DNA of 64,000 nt from Chitinophaga fulva (GTDB lineage: Bacteria; Bacteroidota; Bacteroidia; Chitinophagales; Chitinophagaceae): assembly GCF_012927205.1 (NCBI RefSeq), contig NZ_JABBGC010000001.1, forward strand, positions 3,906,810-3,970,809. The letters are read 5' to 3'. Position numbers and translations under genes: made by a program. A model generated the notes under the pieces. It saw only the letters and a program-made list of their open reading frames with translations, had not been told where the DNA came from and made no database searches. This document shows positions 26,416-35,320 of this stretch, piece by piece (position 1 is the first letter of the stretch; every line of letters begins with the position of its first letter).

Positions 26416-27075
26416 ATGTTTATGACTAAATACATCCTGCTATTTTTACTGACCATAGGTACTGCGTGTAATGCACAGATAACGAACCAGACCAAACAAA
26501 CAAAAGGAAATAATATGAACAATCCTGTTGTAACAAAAGACTTTGAAAAATTCGATTCCGTACTGTTTGATAACAGGAAAGATAAAAATGAGAACGTGCT
26601 GAGAGCCACGCAGCCCGACGGTTCCTACCTGGAGATGACCGTCTGGGATGGCGGTATGGGCTATAGCCTCACGCCCCGGTCTTCCTATTATATGCTGCAG
26701 AAAGTTTATTATAAGAACAACGGCAATATCAAAGCCAAAGGACTTTATTTTAATAACGGGTTTCTGCAACTGGGCACCTGGTATGAGTTCGATGAACAGG
26801 GGAGAATGGTCAGGGAGGTCAACTATGACAAGGACTACCACCTTAAACTGGAAGATGTGCTCAGGTTCTGTGAGCAGGAGGGTATCCGGGTAGACAAGGG
26901 ACCGATCCTTCAAAGCACTGGTTATCACACTAAGATCCGGAGGGCCGGTAATACGCAGGGAAAGACCTGGACCATTGAATGGCTGAAGCAACCCGAAAAG
27001 GTGGAGAAGGTCATCCTGGATGACGCTACCGGCAAGGTGATTAACAGAACGGAGACGAATTACACCAATAATTAA
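26416..27075 (+). CDS. Exported protein, candidate immunity to the VgrG protease
   Basis: 219 residues starting with a signal sequence (TKYILLFLLTIGTACNAQ); the Cys in GTAC is only a weak lipobox, so it may be either lipidated or simply cleaved near NAQ. The mature part has MORN-like repeating tracts (YYKNNGNIKAKGLYFNNGFLQ, then YEFDEQGRMVREVNYDKDY). It sits between the protease-bearing VgrG and the PAAR-like gene, 12 bp after the former, exactly where immunity genes occur. An effector delivered to the periplasm would need an exported antidote, which this would be. Function not proven; it could also be a chaperone. Confidence 0.6.
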   Translation: MFMTKYILLFLLTIGTACNAQITNQTKQTKGNNMNNPVVTKDFEKFDSVLFDNRKDKNENVLRATQPDGSYLEMTVWDGGMGYSLTPRSSYYMLQKVYYKNNGNIKAKGLYFNNGFLQLGTWYEFDEQGRMVREVNYDKDYHLKLEDVLRFCEQEGIRVDKGPILQSTGYHTKIRRAGNTQGKTWTIEWLKQPEKVEKVILDDATGKVINRTETNYTNN

Positions 27076-27084
27076 GATCTTGCT

Positions 27085-27423
27085 ATGCCGCAGAAGATAA
27101 CAGAACAGGCAGTCCTGATGTGCGACAAAGGGGCTGCCCCTTCAAAGCTGAAAGTCACCAGCCAGCAGTTTTACGAGGTGGATGGTAAGCTGGTGGCCAC
27201 GGAGCAGGACAAGGGCGCCGAAGTGAACATCCCTAATTTCGGCGCCTGTACCATTACCCGTGGTAAATGTGTGCCTGCGCCGGTAGCATGGCAACAGACA
27301 ACTGAGAAGGACACCATCAACGATATGAAGATACTCACCGAACAATCTACCTGCCAATGTGGGGTGGGTGGAAAAATCTCTATCCAGCAAAAAGGCTACG
27401 GGGAAAATCACGAGGTAGCTTAA
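27085..27423 (+). CDS. DUF4280 PAAR-like spike-tip protein
   Basis: 112 residues. The conserved cysteines and glycine pattern of DUF4280 are visible: VLMCDKGAAPSKLKV near the start, FGACTITRGKCVP in the centre, and STCQCGVGGKISI near the end. DUF4280 proteins are relatives of the PAAR domain and cap VgrG spikes or their relatives. It follows the exported protein by 9 bp, so the VgrG/immunity/PAAR set is a single unit. The Cys-rich ends may bind metal. Confidence 0.8.
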   Translation: MPQKITEQAVLMCDKGAAPSKLKVTSQQFYEVDGKLVATEQDKGAEVNIPNFGACTITRGKCVPAPVAWQQTTEKDTINDMKILTEQSTCQCGVGGKISIQQKGYGENHEVA

Positions 27424-27622
27424 CCAACCAAAAACACAGTTTTTACGTAACTTATATGACGGGGAGCATTTTGCCTCTGCCGGTAGTATCGTATTTGATC
27501 ATCCCTATTTGCCCTGGCCGGGGGTGAATTTTACCACCTGGTTAAGGTGTTTTGCGTTGCTGCACCAGGAAGCGACCCAGTTCACCGGCATAACCATCGT
27601 GATAGATGCTGCCATAGGCTGA
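27422..27622 (+). pseudogene. Possible gene remnant after the PAAR-like gene
   Basis: In the frame shifted from the DUF4280 gene an open stretch of 66 codons reads with protein-like composition (NLYDGEHFASAGSIVFDH, then WPGVNFTTWLRCFALLHQ and GITIVIDAAIG) and ends in TGA; there is no ATG start. It looks like the middle or tail of a lost gene, or the continuation of the preceding frame after a frameshift. No family was recognised. Confidence 0.3.
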
Positions 27623-28072
27623 TTAAAAAACCCGATTATCAAACTATCTTTACAAACGGAACATCAGCGAAGTATAAGAAGCCAACAGTTACAGGTAAAT
27701 GGAGAAGAGCATGCCGATTTGCATTTGAGAGACCGCCGGAAGCTTATTTATTGCCGGCGAAAATGAAACTGTCACAAGAAGGTATATAGACCTTTGTCGA
27801 TTTGCTTAATGTTTTATTAAAACATATTTCATGGATTAGCCCAGGGTATTATATACTTTGGGCTTTTTTGGCTGCATGGTCACTGCAGTGCCTATACGAT
27901 TTAGGTAATATGTAATTTTTATTTATCTTAATAAAGCAACGACACATTTTTTCTTAAAATAGCCAGACCATCAGCTTGTACCCTTGGCGATTGGTTAGAT
28001 CTACACTTTAGAATGCTACCACTTTATTTCATTTCTTATTTATTTCTTCTTCACTTTTTAAATCAAATTGTT
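27623..28072. other. Noncoding stretch with one hairpin
   Basis: No convincing gene. A hairpin at about 27838-27872 (AGCCCA ... TGGGCT followed by TTTTTT) may be a terminator for the spike module. The rest is AT-rich and leads into the terpene synthase; a weak TAnnTTT-like box lies near 28002. Confidence 0.4.
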
Positions 28073-29020
28073 ATGTTAAATCGAAAGTATGCAATGGTCA
28101 CTATCCCTGGTGACATCAAAATCAGCGATTATAGTGATACCGTACAGGCCAACACAGTGAATTGGGCGCAGGAATTTAACCTGTCGCCTTTTTTTAAACC
28201 TTTGAAATGGTATGACCGTGCCTTATTTGGAGTGCAGGCAGCCCGAGAGTATCCCTTTGCCAGTTTGGAACACATTACGTTGGCAGGAGAGCTGCTGACA
28301 TGGCTCTTTACCGTTGATGACAGCTGTGATAGGGGATCGGAAGATAAAATCCGGGCAGTGCAAATGACCGCTCAGCTGGATGTATTCATCAGTATTTTGC
28401 AGGGAAGGATCTATCAGGGGAACGGACGTTTGGAATTAGCACTGGGGGATATCATCAAAAAGCTGCGGATGATTTGTAGTGACAGGCCTTTCCTGTACCA
28501 GCAGTTCAGTATCCATATGACAGATTACCTGACTGAATGCAAACTGGAAATCAAGATGCAACTTCACCGGCACCAGATGAGCATAGAAGATTATTACAGG
28601 GAGCGTCCTTTTACCGGCTTTTGCATTATGTACCCGTTGGTGGCCATGTTTGCAGGATTGCGTATTCCTGAGAAAGTGTACACACATCCTGTTGTCAGAA
28701 AAATCGAATTGGAGATCAGTTTATTGGGCTGTCTGTCCAATGACCTGCATTCTATTCGTCGTGAAGCCGAACTGGAAGAAGGTGGATTTAACCTGATATT
28801 GATTGCCCAAAGAGAACTCAATCTGACGTTGGATGATGCGATCGATTTTGTTGCCGATGAACATACGCGGCACCTACAGGAATTTGAAACAGCCCGTACC
28901 CTGCTTCCTGATTTTGGAGACCGTATTAATACACAGTTGGCGAAATACATTGCCGGAGTATATCAGATCGTGAGAGGGTATGACGACTGGGCAGTATTGG
29001 ACACAGAGCGTTATCGTTAG
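28073..29020 (+). CDS. Class I terpene synthase 1
   Basis: 315 residues from the ATG giving MLNRKYAM; a second ATG seven codons later (MVTIPGD) is equally possible. The metal-binding aspartates are in DDSCD at D82-D83-xx-D86, the NSE triad is N223-D-L-H-S227-I-R-R-E231, and an Arg-Tyr pair (ERYR) closes the C terminus, all as in bacterial terpene cyclases. A cyclic sesqui- or diterpene from farnesyl or geranylgeranyl diphosphate is expected; the product cannot be read from sequence. Its stop codon is immediately followed by that of the opposing kinase gene. Confidence 0.92.
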   Translation: MLNRKYAMVTIPGDIKISDYSDTVQANTVNWAQEFNLSPFFKPLKWYDRALFGVQAAREYPFASLEHITLAGELLTWLFTVDDSCDRGSEDKIRAVQMTAQLDVFISILQGRIYQGNGRLELALGDIIKKLRMICSDRPFLYQQFSIHMTDYLTECKLEIKMQLHRHQMSIEDYYRERPFTGFCIMYPLVAMFAGLRIPEKVYTHPVVRKIELEISLLGCLSNDLHSIRREAELEEGGFNLILIAQRELNLTLDDAIDFVADEHTRHLQEFETARTLLPDFGDRINTQLAKYIAGVYQIVRGYDDWAVLDTERYR

Positions 29021-30820
29021 TTACATCACGGCCCTGTAGGGCAGATATTTAGCCAATGCCAGACATAGTTCACCAAAATCAATCGGCTTCTTTAGGAAGC
29101 CGTTGGCGCCTATAGCTATAGCTTCATTTTCAGAAAACGATTCACTGGCACTGACAATTAAAACGGGGATGCTTTTTAAGGCGGCATGTTCCCTCATCCG
29201 CTTTAAAAGCATCTCTCCTGATAATCCCGGCATGTTCAGGTCCGTAATGACCAGGTTGGGGCTTTCCGCTACGATACGAGCTACTGCACTGTCAACATTA
29301 TCATCTTTGCATAATTTGGCGTCGATACCCCATTTTTTCAGGAAACGCATAACCCAGCCCGCGCCCATCTGGTCATCTTCAAACAGTAATACTTTGGATT
29401 TCCAGAAGATGTTTTTGCCGTCTGCTACTTTATTGAGTTGTATGATGGGTTTTTCGCCGGCTTCATAGGGCATCTTTACAAACATCGTTGTCAGGTTGGG
29501 GTCGGGTTGAGGTAGGATGGAAATTTCACCACCCAACAGTTCCACCATATGTTTGGTAATAGCCAGTCCTAATCCACTGCTGGATTCACTTTCGCTTTTT
29601 GCTACAAAACGTTCAAAGGCAGCCTTGGCAATTAAAGGATCTATTTTCCCGGTATTCGTGATTTCCAGCGTCCACCACTCATCAGCTTTTTTCAACACAA
29701 CACTGATCACCGTATTGTTGGTCGTGTATTTGATGCCGTTAGACAACAGGTTGTTAAAGATTTTGGTGATGATCATTTTATCGCTGTGGATAGCTTGCTT
29801 CAATGCATCGTCGATTTCCAGCGCTATCTTAATGCCTTTGGGGCCGGCCAGATAGGAATGGGCAGCGATGGTGGAATTGACAAGGCCAAACAGGGAAAAG
29901 TCTTCTTTGTTGACGTCCATAAATTTGCCACTCTCAATTTTGGCAATTTCCAGCACATGATTGATGATATTGCGGGTAAGCGCTGTGGAGCTGTACAATT
30001 GGTCGGCCATTTCGCCGCCGTTGGGCAACTGGTATTCTTCTGCGGCGTCTTCTTCTTCCAGTGTCGAGAGCTTGTCTTTCTTCAACAGGAATAACTGGGC
30101 AATGCTATACACCACGTTTAGCGGGGTCCTTACTTCATGAAACACTTCAGACAGATAGGCGGTCTTCCGTTCAGACGCCATCTGAAGCCGGCGGGATTCG
30201 GCTAACAGGCCATTAATTTGCGCAGCATAAGAAGCCAATATGGCCAAAATGATGATCAACAGCGCGATACTCGTTGACCAGCGCATGACAGTTGTTGCGC
30301 TTTTGCTGAAGTCTAGCGGTGTGATGAACCGGAGGTAGGCATTCGAGATAATATAGATCATCATGGCCACACATCCTATTATTCCATACAACAGCGCTTT
30401 ATTTTTTTTATAAAGTACAAAGGAAGATATCAGATAGAATGTCATTACCGTCATAAAAGCCAGCAACATTTCAAGGGAAATGCCTTCACCCAATACTGTA
30501 GACCAATAGCCGATAAAAGCCACATTCGTGATCAGCATCAGCAGTACAGCGCGAAAAAACTGCTTTTTTTGATTCAACAAAACCACGCTCAGAAAACAAA
30601 GTGTTTCAAGCGGAACACCGATTAAAAACAAAGGGCTTCGCTTGAGCGAATAAAAGTATCCACCAATACCAACAACTAATAAAGCGAAGATAATTGCAAT
30701 GACGTTTAATGATATGGCTGAGCGTCTTGCCACTTCTTTTTCATCGACGTACATACCTGCTACCGGCTGTAATAGCATCTGTTTGGTCACGTCAGACATT
30801 GTAATACGCTCTGGTTTCAT
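29021..30820 (-). CDS. Membrane hybrid sensor histidine kinase 1 with receiver domain
   Basis: 599 residues. About six hydrophobic segments fill residues 25-210, with no large extracytoplasmic sensor. The dimerisation box is FHEVRTPLNVVY, the ATPase domain has NNLLSNGIKYT and GLGLAITKHMVELLGG, and the C-terminal receiver has the acidic pair EDD, phospho-acceptor Asp in VITDLNMPG and Lys in FLKKPID. Such hybrids phosphorylate their own receiver or pass the phosphate on. The gene is divergent from the P450 gene and abuts the terpene synthase; control of this terpene locus is a reasonable inference. Confidence 0.92.
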   Translation of the reverse strand: MKPERITMSDVTKQMLLQPVAGMYVDEKEVARRSAISLNVIAIIFALLVVGIGGYFYSLKRSPLFLIGVPLETLCFLSVVLLNQKKQFFRAVLLMLITNVAFIGYWSTVLGEGISLEMLLAFMTVMTFYLISSFVLYKKNKALLYGIIGCVAMMIYIISNAYLRFITPLDFSKSATTVMRWSTSIALLIIILAILASYAAQINGLLAESRRLQMASERKTAYLSEVFHEVRTPLNVVYSIAQLFLLKKDKLSTLEEEDAAEEYQLPNGGEMADQLYSSTALTRNIINHVLEIAKIESGKFMDVNKEDFSLFGLVNSTIAAHSYLAGPKGIKIALEIDDALKQAIHSDKMIITKIFNNLLSNGIKYTTNNTVISVVLKKADEWWTLEITNTGKIDPLIAKAAFERFVAKSESESSSGLGLAITKHMVELLGGEISILPQPDPNLTTMFVKMPYEAGEKPIIQLNKVADGKNIFWKSKVLLFEDDQMGAGWVMRFLKKWGIDAKLCKDDNVDSAVARIVAESPNLVITDLNMPGLSGEMLLKRMREHAALKSIPVLIVSASESFSENEAIAIGANGFLKKPIDFGELCLALAKYLPYRAVM

Positions 30821-31026
30821 ATTTCGGATATATTGAGGGTCATAGAAAGACGAATTTCTCCTCCTGCACGTTGTAAGCGGGTATTCATTAAATGCCTTAG
30901 TTTCAGTTTTTTGGGTTACGGAATCAGGGTACAGTGTTTCGTGGGTAAGATAAATAAAATTATCGAATTTCTAAGTAATTTACCATCAAAGTGATTGTTC
31001 AACATTCTCTAATCCATTACTAAAAA

Positions 31027-32187
31027 ATGAAAACGCCTTTGAGCCAACATCCCCTGCATCCACGTATGCAGGCCGCACTACCCTTTTTCGACACCAGTTT
31101 CACACCTTATTATTCCGACCATATTCCCGGCGCCTGGCAGGTGACCCGTTATGAGGATGTGGTGGCCGTACTGAGTGACTATGCTACTTTTTCCAGTGAG
31201 TACATCCCTAAAACCGATGACAACGTATTTACGCGTAACCTGAACGTGACAGACCCGCCGAAGCACAAGCATCTGCGTGCATTGGCCACCAAAGCATTTT
31301 CGCCGGCCATTATCGCCCAGTCAGAGGGGTGGATACGACAACAGTGCGAGGAACTGCTGTTGCCGCATCTGTCTGCCGGTTCTATCGAATTTGTGGGTGA
31401 TTTTGCGTTACAATTGCCTCACCGGGTGATCTCCCGGCTGTTGGGCGTACCGGATGCCGAGGTGGAGAAGGTAAGGCAATGGATCATTGCGGTAGCAGGT
31501 GATCCACGGGTGATCGGGGTCGAAATTTTCGGCCGGTCTATGCAGGAAATGAGTATCTTTTTCTCTGACCTGATCCAAAAAAGGACAGCGCATCCGGAAG
31601 ATGACCTGATTTCACAATTGATCGTTTCAGAAGTGGAAGGCAGCAGGCTGGAGACGATGGACGTGATAGCCATGTGTGTGGCCATTTTCCTGGGAGGCTA
31701 TGAAACAACGAAAAGCTCCCTGGCCAATGCCATGTATATTTTCTCACAGCTGCCGGACATCCAGGCGCATCTGGCCGGACGTACGGAAGATATTCCCCGG
31801 GCCATCACGGAAGCATTGCGGGTATTATCGCCGGTGAAAGGATTTCCGAGAATAGCTGCGAAGGACATCATGGTTTCCTCCGCAGCCATTAAAAAAGGTG
31901 ACCTGGTAAACGTCTCTATTAGCACAGCGAATAAAGATGAATCTGTTTTCGCTCATCCGGACGCTTTTGATATGGACCGTTCCAACCTGAACCAGGCATT
32001 AAGTTTCGGGCATGGCATCCATTATTGCCTGGGTGCGCCGTTGGCCAGAGTGGAAACGCGGATTGCTTTTGAAACGATCTTCAGCCATGCACGGGTACGG
32101 CTGGCAACGGCTGTGGAGCCTGAACCGGAAATCAGCGCGTTGGTATACAGTTTGAAAAGCCTGCCGCTGGTATTAGACAAGATCTAA
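31027..32187 (+). CDS. Cytochrome P450
   Basis: 386 residues. The I-helix motif is GGYETT, the ExxR pair is E262-A-L-R265, and the haem loop FGHGIHYCLG has the axial Cys at 334, followed by APLAR. It lies between the two terpene synthases, with its last 15 bp overlapping the convergent terpene synthase 2 gene. The likely role is hydroxylation of a terpene made by a neighbour; electron-transfer partners (ferredoxin and reductase) are not in the window. Confidence 0.95.
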   Translation: MKTPLSQHPLHPRMQAALPFFDTSFTPYYSDHIPGAWQVTRYEDVVAVLSDYATFSSEYIPKTDDNVFTRNLNVTDPPKHKHLRALATKAFSPAIIAQSEGWIRQQCEELLLPHLSAGSIEFVGDFALQLPHRVISRLLGVPDAEVEKVRQWIIAVAGDPRVIGVEIFGRSMQEMSIFFSDLIQKRTAHPEDDLISQLIVSEVEGSRLETMDVIAMCVAIFLGGYETTKSSLANAMYIFSQLPDIQAHLAGRTEDIPRAITEALRVLSPVKGFPRIAAKDIMVSSAAIKKGDLVNVSISTANKDESVFAHPDAFDMDRSNLNQALSFGHGIHYCLGAPLARVETRIAFETIFSHARVRLATAVEPEPEISALVYSLKSLPLVLDKI

Positions 32188-33156
32188 CGCCACGTGACCA
32201 TATTCAAAGTGGTACCGTGCTGTTTCTCTGTAGCTCCAGTCCATGTTGCCGCGAAGGATAGCGCCGAGAATACGGACATATTTTCTGACAGCGGCATCAT
32301 GGGCGCCGAAGGAGGGAAGCTGCTCAGATGCCCGTTCAAACTGGCGCATTTCCTGGTCATGCAGGGTAGCCGCTTGTACGATGGCATTTTCCAGCGAAAG
32401 CGCTCTTTCTGCTTTCATGATCAGCACCATGTTATGCTGGTCGCCATGGTCCAGTTCCTTCGACAGGGAAAAGAGATCGTTGGCCCAGCATACCAGGTTG
32501 CGTGCCAGCACCACTAATTCCGTCACTGCCGGATGTTCAAGAATATCGGCCGGCAGTGATATTTCTTCTATCACTTCAATCATGTCTGTACTGACATGCG
32601 CCGCGCCGAGGTATTGCCTCCTCTTGTAAAACTCCGCTACGGACGGGAGCTGACCGTTTTGTACGTTGCCATATTCCCACAGGCCGGCGGCAAACATTTT
32701 GTGCAGGCTTTCCACGAAGTTGCGTTGCCATTCGGGGGTGCTGATGGCTTTAAAACGGATCCATACGTCTGCCAGTGCCGCCATGACGCCGGTTTCATCT
32801 GCTTTAGGCGGTTGCGGGTCTGACAGGATCTGCTTACAGGCCCCAACAAAACTTTCAAAATTTAAACGGGACTGTATCAGTTCGTCGCGCTCTATCTGGT
32901 TGTCCATGGCATCATCCATCACAAATAAAAGCACGTTGGCATCGTTGGCCAGCTTCAGCTGGTCCAGCCCGCATTCGGGATAAAACCTGGCGGTCATCAT
33001 TCCAAAGTTGTCGTCCAGGTATTTTTCGTAACTGCTGTCGGCATGCAGTGCAAATCTCTTTACCCACGCATTGGTGTGGTCGATGGCATGTTGGTAGTGT
33101 AGATTGATCGCTGGCTCGATAGGGCAGTAGAGGATCGGGAGAATTATTGCATTCAT
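32173..33156 (-). CDS. Class I terpene synthase 2
   Basis: 327 residues from the ATG giving MNAIILPILYCP; an in-frame ATG at 33174 adds six residues. The metal-binding motif is D81-D82-A-M-D85, the NSE triad is in NDLFSLSKE (about 216-224), and an Arg-Tyr pair lies near the end (ETARYHFEYG). The sequence is quite different from terpene synthase 1, so the two should make different products or use different prenyl diphosphates. It is convergent with and overlaps the P450 gene; the hybrid kinase 2 gene is further upstream on the same strand. Confidence 0.92.
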   Translation of the reverse strand: MNAIILPILYCPIEPAINLHYQHAIDHTNAWVKRFALHADSSYEKYLDDNFGMMTARFYPECGLDQLKLANDANVLLFVMDDAMDNQIERDELIQSRLNFESFVGACKQILSDPQPPKADETGVMAALADVWIRFKAISTPEWQRNFVESLHKMFAAGLWEYGNVQNGQLPSVAEFYKRRQYLGAAHVSTDMIEVIEEISLPADILEHPAVTELVVLARNLVCWANDLFSLSKELDHGDQHNMVLIMKAERALSLENAIVQAATLHDQEMRQFERASEQLPSFGAHDAAVRKYVRILGAILRGNMDWSYRETARYHFEYGHVALDLV

Positions 33157-33215
33157 ATCACATAATTTGTCCATATCAAGTTACGGCTAAATATTTTAAT
33201 ATTTAGCCGTTGACG

Positions 33216-34973
33216 TTATAATTGCCCCGTCTCGGAGACGAGCCTGCTGGACAAAAACGGCAGTAAGGCATAGTACAATTGTTCCAGCATAATAGGCTTG
33301 GAGAGGAACCCGTCTCCATGTATCCTGGCGGCTGCGATCTCTGCTGTATCTGCATTTCCGCTGATAAAAATTACCGGAACATGGCGCAGCAGGGTGTCTT
33401 TGCGGATCTTTCCAAGCAAAGCCATACCGGATATTTCGGGCAGGTAGTAATCGAGCAGTATCACATCAGGAATGATGGCGCGTGCTTTGTCTAGTGCTTC
33501 GCCGGAAGAGGCAGCGAAGGCGGTGGTGCAGCCTAATCGTTTTAGCTGCAACTCAGCCAGCAGCCGGTTGCTGTGGTCATCGTCCACACAGAGCACGGTA
33601 GCACCGTCGAATTTCTCAAATTCATTCGGCTGCTGTGGCTGGGATTTCCGGCTGTTATCGGCCACCATGGGGATGCTCAGCCGGAAAGTGCTGCCTTTGC
33701 CGGTTCCGCTGGTGGCGGTGAGGGTACCGCCCAGTGTCTCGGCTATTTTCCGGGAAATGGGCAGTCCCAGTCCGGTACCTTCCCCGGGTTTGGAACCGGT
33801 GATATATAAATCAAACACTTTCTCCAGTTCTTCGGCAGGGATACCCTTGCCTTCATCGCTGACTTCGAGGATGAAATGCTGATCTGTGGCGCGGGCGGTG
33901 ATGGTGATGGAACCACCGGGAGAGGAAAATTTAATGGCGTTGGTGAGCAGGTTGCTCAGTATCCTTGTCAGCAGGGCGGCATCAGACACAATACGGCCCG
34001 GGATGCCGGCGAGCTTTAACTGCAAAGGGACCGGCGAAACATACTGGTAGCTGTCCAGCTGCTGGTACAACCATTGCCTGACAGAAAACGGCGCCGGTTG
34101 CGGTACGTCGTACATGCCTGCTTCGATGCGGGCGGTGTCCAGCACCACGTTCGTCATATCCAGCATGTTACGGGAAGAGGCGTACAGCGCGCGGATCACA
34201 TCGGTAGACACTTGTATCTGGTCGGGCATGCCTTCGTCTTCTGCCTGTAATACCAGTTCATGTGCAAGCCCGTAAATAGGGTTCAGCTGTGTACGGTAGT
34301 CGTGCGACAGGGAATTGAGGTACGTGGTTTTATAGCGGTTGGCCTGGTCCAGTGCCTCCGTCCGTTCTTCAACGAGTGCTTCCAGTTCACGGTTGCTTTT
34401 GTTCACGGCCCGCTCGTAGAAATAGAGCAGGAGCGCATTCATCAGCAATACCGCCCCGGCGGCGAAGAAATACACCAGCCGGTTGTTACCGATGCTCAGG
34501 GGCAGCGGGTCTATCAGATTGCCATACCAGATCACTTTCAATATAACCGTTACCGTTAACACAAAGCTGATCGCTGCCCATTTGTAGCGGCTGGATTTAA
34601 TGATCAGCAGGGCGGCGCCGCAGAGGAAAACGGCCAGCGCTTCTATGTTGATAGCAGGCCCCAGCAGCGCGCCGTAGTACATGGCGCTGAAGGACTGCAG
34701 CACGAAGATGGTCAGTAAGGCGCTGTTGGTTTTGCCGGCTTTGTTAAACAACGGCACACTGAGGTATATGACAGCCATCGCGTAACCGACGCCGGAGATA
34801 CGAATTTCGTGGGCTGTGTTCCATAAAACAGTTGAAATCAGGAAGCACAGAAAAGAGGTTAATAAAGCCAGGGAATTAAGGATGATGATGACACGCTTGC
34901 TGTTTAACGGAAGCGGTGCTCCATCTGTACCAAGGAATGGAAGAGTTTTCAACAGGCGCCAGAATCTACGCAT
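33216..34973 (-). CDS. Membrane hybrid sensor histidine kinase 2 with receiver domain
   Basis: 585 residues with six or so membrane helices (about 28-205), a coiled-coil-like linker, a histidine kinase core and a C-terminal receiver. The phospho-acceptor box reads SHDYRTQLNPIYG, where Gln replaces the usual Pro of H-x-x-R-T-P-L-N; the His is kept. The ATPase part has SNLLTNAIKF and GTGLGLPISRKIAETLGG. The receiver Asp is in VILLDYYLPE and Lys in FLSKPI. It shares the strand of terpene synthase 2, ending 60 bp upstream of it, so the two may be one unit. Confidence 0.92.
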   Translation of the reverse strand: MRRFWRLLKTLPFLGTDGAPLPLNSKRVIIILNSLALLTSFLCFLISTVLWNTAHEIRISGVGYAMAVIYLSVPLFNKAGKTNSALLTIFVLQSFSAMYYGALLGPAINIEALAVFLCGAALLIIKSSRYKWAAISFVLTVTVILKVIWYGNLIDPLPLSIGNNRLVYFFAAGAVLLMNALLLYFYERAVNKSNRELEALVEERTEALDQANRYKTTYLNSLSHDYRTQLNPIYGLAHELVLQAEDEGMPDQIQVSTDVIRALYASSRNMLDMTNVVLDTARIEAGMYDVPQPAPFSVRQWLYQQLDSYQYVSPVPLQLKLAGIPGRIVSDAALLTRILSNLLTNAIKFSSPGGSITITARATDQHFILEVSDEGKGIPAEELEKVFDLYITGSKPGEGTGLGLPISRKIAETLGGTLTATSGTGKGSTFRLSIPMVADNSRKSQPQQPNEFEKFDGATVLCVDDDHSNRLLAELQLKRLGCTTAFAASSGEALDKARAIIPDVILLDYYLPEISGMALLGKIRKDTLLRHVPVIFISGNADTAEIAAARIHGDGFLSKPIMLEQLYYALLPFLSSRLVSETGQL

Positions 34974-35320
34974 ACATTCGTTGTGGGTTTTTTAGTGGGT
35001 CAAAGTTATCAATTGAGGGTGTTGATTACAATGATGCCGTTATTTTAGTTTTAGCAGGATACCGGTGCGCGTTACCTGACGTTAAGGTTTTCTGAACAGT
35101 TGTACATCGTTGTAGTTAGTCTTGGCTACAATATACGAAATTGATAAAGTTTTTTTTATTATTTATTGAAAATTGCTGACAATCGGCAGCTGGATAAGTT
35201 TTGGGGAGATGAGAAAACGGAATAATATTTTTATCGTACGCGGCTTGCTTTCAGACCGCAGTGAGTGTATGAGGATACATAGCCGTGGCCCATTTGGACC
35301 GCGGCTATGCCCTGGCTTTA
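34974..35320. other. Noncoding stretch between kinase 2 and the SMI1/KNR4 gene
   Basis: No gene seen. A long hairpin at 35278-35309 (CATAGCCGTGGCCC with GGACCGCGGCTATG, loop ATTT) lies just after the SMI1-type gene stop; it lacks a U-tract, so it may or may not terminate. The rest is AT-rich, with promoter-like sequence for kinase 2 at the left. Confidence 0.5.

Noticed and set aside
27547..27789. 80-codon frame in the gap before the terpene synthase
   Set aside because: Composition is not protein-like and it overlaps the more convincing remnant in another frame.
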